6,575 bases of DNA from Candidatus Rokuibacteriota bacterium (GTDB lineage: Bacteria; Methylomirabilota; Methylomirabilia; Rokubacteriales; CSP1-6): contig QHSM01000262.1 in assembly GCA_003221595.1 (NCBI GenBank), forward strand, positions 1 through 6,575, in the 5' to 3' direction. Made by a program: the position numbers and the translations under genes. The first letter of the stretch is position 1, and the number at the start of each line of letters is the position of its first letter. The notes beneath the pieces are model-generated. The model saw only the letters and a program-made list of their open reading frames with translations, was not told the origin of the DNA and made no database searches. Below, one piece after another: positions 1 through 5,294 of the stretch.

Positions 1-162
1 TAGCAAGCGGCGTTGGGCTGGTAAGCGGCGTTGGGCTAACAAGAGGTATCGGGCTAGCAAGCGGTGTCGGGCTGGTAAGCGGCGTTGGGCTAACAAGAGG
101 TATCGGGCCACTAAGAGGTGTCGAGCCGGTAAGAGTCGTCGGGTCAGTGGGAGTTGTCGGGA
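1..162 (-). repeat. Nine 18-bp tandem repeats (PTPLxS) with 54-bp higher-order unit
   Basis: Nine consecutive 18-bp units run from 1 to 162 and encode hexapeptides of the form PTPLxS on the minus strand. Position x is V, T or A, and T is sometimes I. The six units at 1-108 form a higher-order 54-bp repeat: bases 1-54 and 55-108 differ only at two positions (11/65 and 14/68). Units at 109-162 are progressively more divergent (STPLSG, PTTLTG, PTTPTD). All copies are whole multiples of 3 bases, so the frame is kept. The array reaches the window edge, so its total length is unknown. The peptide should be extended and unstructured, like a wall- or periplasm-spanning linker; that role is inferred. 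Confidence 0.9.
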
Positions 163-1015
163 TCACTCCGCCGATCGGAGCAGTCACGCCGGTCAGCACG
201 CCCGAGCCCAGAGAGCCCACGGCGTTCACACTACTCGTGGCGGTGGTGCCGCCGTTACCGATCAGCGGCTGCGTCACGTCGTTGAGCGCCGCAACCGTCG
301 CCGCTCGGACGACCGGCGTCAAGCTGGCGGCGGGAGCGTCTTTCGGCAAGAAGGTGAAGTCCGCTGCCAGGGCCCTGGCGGTCTCTGGCGTGATGTTCTG
401 GGGCGCCGGAATGGGCCCGGCGTCGGTCACGGTCACTCGCTGAAATGCGCCGACCTTGACCGCGGGCCCGATGGGTCTCCCGGTCGCCGGGTCGAGCTTG
501 GTGACCTCGACGAGCCCGCGCAGGATCGTGATCGTCGAGCGTGGCGGGAAGACCTCGGCGACGACGAACGTCCCGCGGATCGCGACGACGGCATTCGGCG
601 TCTGGATCTCGATGGTCTGGCCCGGCTTCATGGCGGCCTTGCTGACTGCCACGGCCGTCCGGCCGGCCGCGAGCGTGACCGTCGATGTCGCCGGCACTTC
701 GGTGATCGTGAGGCTCGATCGCTCACGTGCCGTCACGGTCGCCTTGCCGCCCAGCAGGACGCGCACCGCGGACCTCTCTCCGGTCACGATCCGGTCGCGG
801 AGGAAGACACCGTCCTTGAACCTGAGCAGCGCCGGCGCCCGCAGTGCCGCGCGCGCGACCGTGGCGGTCCCCATCAGCATGGCGACCACGCCGACCGGTG
901 GTTCCTCGGACGACGCCGGCAACGGACACGGCGGCATCGCGACCGTGAGCACCACCAAGAGGCAGGCGCCGAGGGCGCGACGTGATCGCGTGAGAGGAGG
1001 CAGTCGCGTGTCCAT
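1..1015 (-). CDS. Exported FecR-domain protein with PTPLxS repeat tail (3' end outside window)
   Basis: This frame is open from an ATG at 1015-1013 to the window edge, giving 338 complete codons and no stop. Residues 1-36 look like a Sec signal: a basic N-terminus (TRSRR, 9-13), a hydrophobic stretch (14-27) and small residues near 34-36. Residues ~45-165 resemble the FecR domain (PF04773), including a GVFLRDRIVTGE segment (69-80) and the hallmark TPNAVVAIRGT, whose IRGT is at 146-149. From residue 286 the protein becomes a tandem hexapeptide, PTPLxS, that continues out of view. FecR domains occur in anti-sigma factors and in many envelope proteins of unknown role. Here no cytoplasmic anti-sigma region or sigma gene is seen, so I read it as a periplasmic or surface protein, not as a true iron-citrate FecR. 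The start has no strong Shine-Dalgarno, but it places the signal sequence sensibly. The neighbour on the right is divergent. Confidence 0.8.
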   Translation of the reverse strand, partial: MDTRLPPLTRSRRALGACLLVVLTVAMPPCPLPASSEEPPVGVVAMLMGTATVARAALRAPALLRFKDGVFLRDRIVTGERSAVRVLLGGKATVTARERSSLTITEVPATSTVTLAAGRTAVAVSKAAMKPGQTIEIQTPNAVVAIRGTFVVAEVFPPRSTITILRGLVEVTKLDPATGRPIGPAVKVGAFQRVTVTDAGPIPAPQNITPETARALAADFTFLPKDAPAASLTPVVRAATVAALNDVTQPLIGNGGTTATSSVNAVGSLGSGVLTGVTAPIGGVIPTTPTDPTTLTGSTPLSGPIPLVSPTPLTSPTPLASPIPLVSPTPLTSPTPLA

Positions 1016-1084
1016 CGATTCGCAGTCTAGAGCCTGCCAATCAGCCGCAAATCAGGGAAGCCCCGCAAATTCGAGCCGCGTGAC

Positions 1085-1115
1085 CCCTGAGGGCCGGGTG
1101 AGGGTTGTCCCTGAG
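1085..1115. promoter_or_regulatory. CCCTGAG direct repeats with inverted AGGG/CCCT, possible operator
   Basis: CCCTGAG occurs at 1085-1091 and again at 1109-1115, 24 bp apart. AGGG at 1090-1093 and 1101-1104 adds inverted symmetry (CCCTGAGGG, and AGGG-TTGT-CCCT). The block lies 13 bp upstream of the -35 box of the dehydrogenase promoter, within the divergent gap, which is a plausible place for an activator or repressor site. Short G/C repeats arise by chance in this composition, so this is only a candidate. Confidence 0.25.
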
Positions 1116-1127
1116 AGTGTGGGTCGA

Positions 1128-1157
1128 TTGACCGCTCGGCCCGCGGCCCGATATAGT
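1128..1157 (+). promoter_or_regulatory. Sigma70-like promoter of the dehydrogenase gene
   Basis: TTGACC (1128-1133, 5 of 6 to the -35 consensus) and TATAGT (1152-1157, 5 of 6 to the -10 consensus) are separated by 18 bp. Transcription would start near 1164, leaving a leader of about 20 nt that contains the GGAGG at 1171-1175 used by the gene at 1183. The match stands out in otherwise GC-rich sequence. I see no comparably good promoter for the divergent FecR-domain gene. Confidence 0.6.
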
Positions 1158-1182
1158 CTGCGCGCGTCACGGAGGAACGGTC

Positions 1183-2229
1183 ATGAGCCCAGCGACGAGC
1201 CGCACGATCAACATGGGCATCATCGGCGTCGGCTGGATTGGCGGGCTCCGAGCCCGCACGTGCGCCGGCCATCCCCTGGTCGAGAGCCTGCACCTCTGCG
1301 AGATCGACCGTGAGCGGCTCCAGCAGATGGCCAAGGAGACGGGCGCCCGGAGTGCCACGACCGACTATCGCGAGCTGCTGAGCCGTCCGGACATCGACGC
1401 GATCATCGTGACCACCACACCCGAGCCGACGCACTATCCGGTCGCGCGCGACTGCCTGCTCGCCCGCAAGCACGTCCTGCTCGAAAAGCCGATGGGGCTC
1501 GAGCTGAAGGAAGCCGACGAGCTGATGACGCTCGCCCGGGCCGCCAACCTCAAGCTCACGATCGGCTATACGCAGCGGTTCAACCCGAAGTTCGCCTACG
1601 TGAAGAAGTGCCTCGCCGACGGCACGCTGGGGCGCCCGGTGACGGCGCTGGTGAGCCGTCATCTGTCCCGCTCGCTGGGCAACAAGATCGGGGGCCGCGT
1701 CCACCTCTCGCCGGCCGTGATGGAAGCCACCCACGACATCGACTTCGTCCTCTGGTGCATGGAGCCGCGCAAGCCCGTCCGCGTCTACTCGCAACACGCC
1801 TACGGGGCCATGAAGTCGGCGCACGGCCTCCCCGACAGTCAGTGGATCATGGTGACCATGGACGACGGGACCGCGTTCACCATCGGCGCGGGCTGGGCGC
1901 TGCCGCCGGGCTACCCGCATTTCTCGACGGCCACGATCGAGTTCCACGGCACTGAGGGCGCGCTGCTCATCGACGATTCCCATCGCGACATCGTCCTGAA
2001 CACGATGAGCAAGGGGATGGTGCTCCCGCTCTCCACCATGCCCGGCGAGCCGGTCGGCCACGTCTATCAGGGCCCGATGCAGGCGGAGACCATCCACTTC
2101 ATCGAGGCGGTCGCTCTCGACCGGCCGGTGCTCGTCACGCCGGAACAGGCGCGCCAGGTCATGGAAGTGACGCACGCCGCCGATCTCTCCGCGGAGCGCA
2201 ACAGCCCCGTCACCCTGCCTCTCGAGTAA
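1183..2229 (+). CDS. Gfo/Idh/MocA-family NAD(P)-dependent oxidoreductase
   Basis: This 348-residue protein has the normal length for the Gfo/Idh/MocA family, cytoplasmic enzymes that oxidise or reduce sugars, inositols and related polyols using NAD(P). The N-terminal Rossmann fold shows GVGWIG (residues 15-20, GxGxxG). Acidic residues follow the second strand (CEID, 39-42), which favours NAD over NADP. The family's EKP motif is at 101-103, with the catalytic Lys at 102. In the C-terminal domain, THDID (183-187) matches the conserved HDxD segment, with His184 as the usual active-site His. The start is fixed by GGAGG at 1171-1175, 7 nt before ATG. Shadow starts further upstream have no ribosome site. 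The substrate cannot be read from sequence; inositol- or glucose-like 2-dehydrogenases are the nearest well-known members. The gene stands alone on this strand and has its own promoter. Its 3' end meets the remnant of a converging TPR gene. Confidence 0.93.
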   Translation: MSPATSRTINMGIIGVGWIGGLRARTCAGHPLVESLHLCEIDRERLQQMAKETGARSATTDYRELLSRPDIDAIIVTTTPEPTHYPVARDCLLARKHVLLEKPMGLELKEADELMTLARAANLKLTIGYTQRFNPKFAYVKKCLADGTLGRPVTALVSRHLSRSLGNKIGGRVHLSPAVMEATHDIDFVLWCMEPRKPVRVYSQHAYGAMKSAHGLPDSQWIMVTMDDGTAFTIGAGWALPPGYPHFSTATIEFHGTEGALLIDDSHRDIVLNTMSKGMVLPLSTMPGEPVGHVYQGPMQAETIHFIEAVALDRPVLVTPEQARQVMEVTHAADLSAERNSPVTLPLE

Positions 2230-2255
2230 GCGAACCCCGCGAACAGAGGCTCCGT

Positions 2256-2426
2256 GCGCGCCAGTCCCGCCTCGGCAAGCGCGAATCGAGGATCGGCGCC
2301 CAGCGCCCGGCCGAACGCCTCCTCGGCCCCGGGCAAGGCAGCGAGAAGGAGATCGACCGCCTCGACGTACGCGGCGCGCGCCGCCGCCGAGGAGGTGGAG
2401 ACGGCCAGCCCGTACCGATCCGTCAC
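2256..2426 (-). pseudogene. 5' fragment of a TPR-type (tetratricopeptide) gene
   Basis: A GTG at 2426-2424 begins a frame whose first ~57 residues look like the start of a TPR protein. There are two helices with the pattern AAYVEAVDLLL (19-28) and PGAEEAFGRALGADPRFALAEAGLAR (32-57). The AEEAFGRAL and ADP.FALAEAGLA segments are classic TPR wording. The GTG lies 5 nt after the stop of the Asp-box propeller gene upstream, so the two were probably co-transcribed. After about residue 57 the resemblance ends, at ~2256. The frame stays open by chance across the junction and antisense through the dehydrogenase gene, to a stop at 2067-2069. A TPR protein would normally be several hundred residues long. 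I therefore read this as a gene cut short by a deletion or rearrangement, with its 3' portion lost next to the dehydrogenase stop codon. A short functional product is less likely. A gene-family name cannot be given. Confidence 0.55.
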
Positions 2427-2431
2427 CCGGG

Positions 2432-3315
2432 TCAGCCGAGCGGGAGAATGGACTGGACCATCGGCAGCCCCTTGGCCACCAGGGTCCAGCGCGCCTCCGG
2501 GCTCACCCGCCAGAGCTCGCCGGTATCCGTGCCTGCGAGGACGTGGCCGACGGCGTCGGGATCGGGCGCTACCGCGTGGAACTGGGCCGGCGAGGGCGAG
2601 TGGGCGGCGTCGCCGATCTCGCGCCACGTCTCGCCGCCATCGACAGACTGCAAGAGCATCGCCTTCGCGCCGCCCGCGTCCTTCGCGGCCGAGAACGCGG
2701 TGGGCGACGAGCCCACGGTCACCGCGTGGGGCCGACGGGGATCGATGCAGAGGGGACGCGTGTACGGCGGGGTCATTCCCTTCCACTGGAAGCGCCATGA
2801 CTTGCCGTGGTCGTCGGAGCGGAACATGCCGGCGATACGCTGCTCCATGGGCTCGCTGCGGTCGATGCGGCCGAAGCCCGTCGAGGCGAAGAGGACACCA
2901 GGCTGGTCCGGCTTTGCCACGATGTTGTGAAGGTCGGGATTCCCTCCGGGACGGTTCATCGTCCAGGTGCGCCCGCCGTCCTCGCTCAGCACCACGCCTC
3001 CGACCTCGACACCTACCACCAGGCGCTGCGGGTCGGCCGGAAGAGCCCGGCCGGCTCGGTGACGGCGTAGAGCGTCGAGGGATCCCCCGGAGCGGCGGCC
3101 ACGTCCCAGACTTCGCGGTCGCCGATTCCGCTCGGCTGCCACGAACGCCCGTCGTCGGCCGATCGGAAGAAGCCGGCGGTCGAGCCGGCCACGCAGCGTC
3201 CGTTCACGCGCGAGAGGTGTCGTACGCTGGGCCCTTCCAGCGCCACCGAGGAGGCGCCGCTGACCGCGTCCACCACGAAGATGCCTTTGGCCGTACCGAG
3301 GATCGCCGTCTTCAT
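2432..3315 (-). pseudogene. Asp-box (BNR/sialidase-like) beta-propeller gene with internal deletion and frameshift
   Basis: The gene starts at ATG 3315-3313, behind an AGGGGGAG ribosome site (3320-3327). Its N-terminal frame carries an Asp box SADDGRSW (residues 52-59), but runs into a stop at 3013-3015. From about 3040 the homologous sequence continues in another frame to a stop at 2432-2434, with three more boxes: SEDGGRTW, SDDHGKSW and SVDGGETW. In the intact blades the lead-in AGFFR or AGMFR is followed at once by a box. At the break, AGLFR is followed instead by PADPQRLVVGVEVGGVV, which is the lead-in of the next box. So one box and its surrounding strands are missing, and the missing length is 3n+1 bases. 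The break lies between CCGG-rich stretches (3037-3060). Proteins of this type (VPS10/HCF136/glycosyl-hydrolase-like propellers) are often annotated as exo-alpha-sialidase without proven activity. No signal peptide is seen, so it was probably cytoplasmic. A propeller product is unlikely now. Confidence 0.72.
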
Positions 3316-3359
3316 GTGTCTCCCCCTGTCGCTCAGTGGAGATGCCGAGCCTCGCGGAA

Positions 3360-3389
3360 AGTATAGATTTCTCCGACCGGTCTCCGCAA
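3360..3389 (-). promoter_or_regulatory. Candidate promoter of the Asp-box propeller gene
   Basis: On the minus strand TATACT (3365-3360, 5 of 6 to the -10 consensus) lies 18 bp downstream of TTGCGG (3389-3384, 3 of 6 to the -35 consensus). Transcription would begin near 3353, giving a leader of about 38 nt that includes the AGGGGGAG ribosome site of the gene starting at 3315. The -10 is convincing; the -35 is weak. Confidence 0.4.
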
Positions 3390-3404
3390 TCGCGCGCGGA
3401 AGGC

Positions 3405-3433
3405 TTGTCAGCGTAACCCGGAGGCGCTATTGT
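3405..3433 (+). promoter_or_regulatory. Candidate promoter of the Pal/OmpA-like lipoprotein gene
   Basis: TTGTCA (3405-3410, 5 of 6 to the -35 consensus) and TATTGT (3428-3433, 4 of 6 to the -10 consensus) are 17 bp apart. Transcription would begin near 3440, leaving a leader of about 90 nt before the ATG at 3531. I see no riboswitch-like or strongly folded structure in that leader. The promoter lies back-to-back with the one for the minus-strand propeller gene; their -35 boxes are only 15 bp apart. Confidence 0.42.
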
Positions 3434-3530
3434 TCACCGTGTCCAAGTCGCTCGCGCCAGCCGGCCATTTCGTACTACTCCGCGGTCGCTTCTGCTTCGG
3501 TGAGCTGCTCTGCAAGGTGAGGGGTCGGCG

Positions 3531-4106
3531 ATGACTCGAGGGCCGATTAGCGCTGCCCTGGTGGCGGCGGCGCTCCTCCAGGCGCTGGCGGGGTGCGCGC
3601 AGCAGTCGCCGAAAGCGACGACCGCGTCCGAAGCGCCCAAGCAGCCCGTGGTGCCGCCGCCGCCGCCCGCCGCCCAGGAAAAGCCGCCGGCTCCGAAACC
3701 CCCGAGCGTGGCCCCGGCTCCGCCGCCTCGAAACCTCGAGGGCTTCGTCGACGAGCCGGCGCTCAAGGACGTGTTCTTCGAGCGCGACCGCGCGGACATC
3801 CTGCGCGAAGGAACGAGCATCATGGTGAGCAACGCCCGCTGGCTGCTCGCACGCTGGCTGGTCGACAATCGCGACTACCTGGTGCTCATCGAAGGCCACA
3901 CGGACAGCAGGGGAACCCGCGAGGACAGGCATGACATCGCGGAGCTGCGGGCCAAGGCGGCCGCGAGCTTCCTCGCCACCATGGGGCTGCCCGATGCCCG
4001 CCTGTGGACCGTCAGCCACGGCTCGGACCGGCCGGTGTGCACCGACAGGTCCGAGGCATGTGCCGCCCGGAACCGGCGCGTGCACTTCCGCGTGAAGATT
4101 CAGTAA
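3531..4106 (+). CDS. Pal/OmpA-like peptidoglycan-associated outer-membrane lipoprotein
   Basis: The 191-residue protein has a lipoprotein signal ending in the lipobox ALAGC. Cys22 would be lipidated, and Ala at +2 predicts sorting to the outer membrane. A Pro/Ala-rich linker (residues ~37-67) spans toward the cell wall. Residues ~74-191 form an OmpA C-terminal domain (PF00691): VFFERDRADI at 80-89, EGHTDSRGT (121-129), ELRAKAA (138-144) and the closing NRRVHF (181-186). Asp125 and Arg140 match the Asp/Arg pair that binds the diaminopimelate of peptidoglycan in this family. Cys170 and Cys177 in the last loop may form a disulfide. The usual N-Y/R-x-L-S spacer after the HTD motif is replaced by EDRHDIAEL, so it is a diverged member. 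A Shine-Dalgarno-like AAGGTGAGGGG (3514-3524) supports the start. No tol genes are near, so I do not name it pal. Confidence 0.87.
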   Translation: MTRGPISAALVAAALLQALAGCAQQSPKATTASEAPKQPVVPPPPPAAQEKPPAPKPPSVAPAPPPRNLEGFVDEPALKDVFFERDRADILREGTSIMVSNARWLLARWLVDNRDYLVLIEGHTDSRGTREDRHDIAELRAKAAASFLATMGLPDARLWTVSHGSDRPVCTDRSEACAARNRRVHFRVKIQ

Positions 4107-4185
4107 GGGTGGGTAGCCAGGTCTGACAGGCGCGCAGGATACATATCGGCACAACTTTTGGCAGAGAGGTCTCCGTAGCATTTGA

Positions 4186-4203
4186 GAACCTATTGAACCT
4201 ATT
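4186..4203. repeat. Two tandem copies of GAACCTATT in an AT-rich patch
   Basis: GAACCTATT is repeated exactly at 4186-4194 and 4195-4203 and is followed by GATTG. This is the most AT-rich stretch of the 161-bp gap between the lipoprotein gene and the next gene. It could be part of a promoter or a regulator site for the gene at 4268. However, no -35/-10 pair in it matches well (TTGAGA at 4182 has no good partner), so I record only the repeat. Confidence 0.5.
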
Positions 4204-4267
4204 GATTGTCCGTAGGTCGCCCGCTGGCCGCGTTCTTGCTCGCGTGAACGGCAGGGGGACCCGGCCC

Positions 4268-4813
4268 ATGAGGCTCTTCAACAGACTCTTCAAGAGTGGC
4301 CGTAGGCGCGCCGCGCTCGCCGCGGCAATCATCGGGGTCGTCGTCGTCGGGGAGGCCGCAGCGGAATCCGCCGGTAGCTGGTACCTCGTGGTCCCGCCGC
4401 TGATTGCTGAACGGCAAGCGCTGCTCGGGGCCTACACCGCCACCTCCGAGGCCGACGTGAAGGCGGCGGTCCAGGGCCTGCCCGAAGACCAACAGGTTCT
4501 TCTGGCCACCAAGGCCTATACGATCCTCACGATCCCGACGGCTGTCGAGCGCACCGAAGCGCTCCTCGATGCGCTTCAGGACACGTCCGCTCCCACCCCA
4601 AGCTGGCGGCAGGTCGGGACCTTCGAGTCAGCCGCGTCGTGCGAGCGCGAGCGTGAGCTGGCGCTCCAGACCTTCGAGGGCGATGCCTGGAGGGTGCGCT
4701 CCGCCGACCCCGAGAGCGAGGAGCTCTCCACCGAGAACTGGAAGCTATTCCAGGGTCTGTCAGCGTGCCGAAAGAGTCGGTGCGTGCCGGAGTCGATGTT
4801 CTCCGCTCGGTAG
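4268..4813 (+). CDS. Unrecognised exported protein with three Cys
   Basis: I do not recognise this 181-residue protein. The start chosen is the ATG at 4268, behind AGGGGGA (4253-4259, 8 nt spacing). A longer version from 4193 would add 25 residues ahead of the signal and lacks a ribosome site. Residues 1-33 form a clear Sec signal: a basic RLFNRLFKSGRRR, then the hydrophobic core AALAAAIIGVVVVG, then AAA near the cleavage site. The mature part begins with a WYLVVPP strand, followed by an Ala/Glu-rich helical middle. It ends with a WRQVGTFES segment (Trp113 onward) and three cysteines (125, 167, 172), which suggest at least one disulfide or a metal site. The protein should therefore act in the periplasm or outside the cell. 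The small exported-protein gene at 4869 follows 55 bp later on the same strand, so the two may be co-transcribed. No function is inferred. Confidence 0.75.
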   Translation: MRLFNRLFKSGRRRAALAAAIIGVVVVGEAAAESAGSWYLVVPPLIAERQALLGAYTATSEADVKAAVQGLPEDQQVLLATKAYTILTIPTAVERTEALLDALQDTSAPTPSWRQVGTFESAASCERERELALQTFEGDAWRVRSADPESEELSTENWKLFQGLSACRKSRCVPESMFSAR

Positions 4814-4868
4814 TCGCCAGCCGAACACCGCTTGCGCCCACTGTCCCACCGGCGTAAGGTCGCTGGTC

Positions 4869-5168
4869 ATGAGCCGCAGAGCATCGCTGGCCATCCTGCT
4901 CCTGAGCGTCGTGCTGGCGCTGCCGCCGATCGCCCACGCCGCCCCGACCGACCCGGTGTGGATCTCCGGGTTGTACGACGACAACGACTACGACGATGTG
5001 GTCCTTTTCATCATCGGGGCCGTCGGCGCCATCGACTCCGGCGTCGTGAATCCTGTTGGGCCCGTCGTCATCGACGTTGGCCCTATCACCCCGAGCCGAC
5101 TACAGTTCGTCGCGTTCCGCCCGCTCGATTCTCCTTCCACTAGAGCTCCGCCCCACCTGTACTCCTGA
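4869..5168 (+). CDS. Unrecognised small acidic secreted protein
   Basis: This gene encodes 99 residues with a textbook Sec signal: MSRR, then the hydrophobic core ASLAILLLSVVLALPPI, then AHA with cleavage before APTDP. The mature ~75-residue peptide opens with DPVWISGLYDDNDYDDVV, a markedly acidic segment. This is followed by a Val/Ile/Gly-rich stretch with probable beta strands (GPVVIDVGPI) and a Ser/Arg/Pro-rich end. It has no Cys. A weak AAGG (4856-4859) lies 9 nt before the ATG. The same frame is open further upstream, but only over the previous gene in a different phase, and the signal peptide fixes the start. The acidic cluster could bind Ca2+, but no EF-hand or RTX spacing is present. 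I vaguely recall similar 'DPxWI.G.YD..D.DDVV' proteins from uncultured soil bacteria and cannot confirm it. The function is unknown. Confidence 0.68.
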   Translation: MSRRASLAILLLSVVLALPPIAHAAPTDPVWISGLYDDNDYDDVVLFIIGAVGAIDSGVVNPVGPVVIDVGPITPSRLQFVAFRPLDSPSTRAPPHLYS

Positions 5169-5279
5169 GGCTGTCCTCTCGCCCGCGACCCCTCTAGGGC
5201 ACGGGCGTCACCGCGTGGCGTGCGGCAGAGCCTGTCCATCCCCGCACGCGCGTAGCTCGACCCATCGCGGCTCAGAACC

Positions 5280-5288
5280 GGAGGAGGG
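5280..5288 (+). promoter_or_regulatory. Strong ribosome binding site fixing the start of the secreted propeller gene
   Basis: GGAGGAGGG lies 6 nt before the ATG at 5295. In-frame ATGs at 5298 and 5304 follow immediately; the 5295 start has the best spacing. The rest of the 126-bp gap (5169-5294) shows no convincing terminator or promoter. Confidence 0.7.
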
Positions 5289-5294
5289 TCCGCA

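Noticed and set aside
1..162. Tandem 18-bp repeats as a CRISPR array or attachment-site cluster
   Set aside because: The units are directly contiguous with no spacers and keep an open minus-strand frame (PTPLxS) continuous with the FecR-domain protein.
1016..1080. Minus-strand promoter for the FecR gene (TAGACT at 1029-1024 with TTGCGG upstream)
   Set aside because: The -10 would sit only 8 bp from the start codon, the -35 is poor and the spacing is short.
456..1313. Long open frame on the plus strand over the FecR gene and the start of the dehydrogenase
   Set aside because: It is antisense to a gene with clear signal and FecR motifs and out of frame with the dehydrogenase. Its Arg/Ala/Pro-rich translation is typical of GC-rich shadows.
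1027..2175. 382-codon open frame on the minus strand opposite the dehydrogenase
   Set aside because: The His/Arg/Asp-rich translation mirrors the codon-complement of a GC-rich gene. The plus strand encodes an intact Gfo/Idh/MocA enzyme with its own promoter and ribosome site.
3013..3060. A simple one-base sequencing error as the cause of the frame change in the Asp-box gene
   Set aside because: A single-base fix would rejoin the frames, but would still leave AGLFR without its Asp box, so more than one base is missing. An assembly collapse is not excluded.
2254..3366. 370-codon open frame on the plus strand across the damaged propeller region
   Set aside because: Its low-complexity Arg/Ser/Pro translation has no recognisable motif, whereas the minus strand shows four Asp boxes.
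4123..4149. Promoter from CTGACA (4123-4128) and TATCGG (4144-4149)
   Set aside because: The spacing is only 15 bp and the -10 matches at 3 of 6 positions, so it is not better than chance.
3408..4181. Minus-strand open frame opposite the lipoprotein gene
   Set aside because: The plus strand has a lipobox and a full OmpA domain; the minus frame is a shadow rich in Arg and Gly.
5169..5294. Terminator hairpins (GAGG-CTGT-CCTC just after the small secreted gene; GCGTCAC/GTGGCGT)
   Set aside because: The stems are short or depend on G-U pairs, and no T-run follows.
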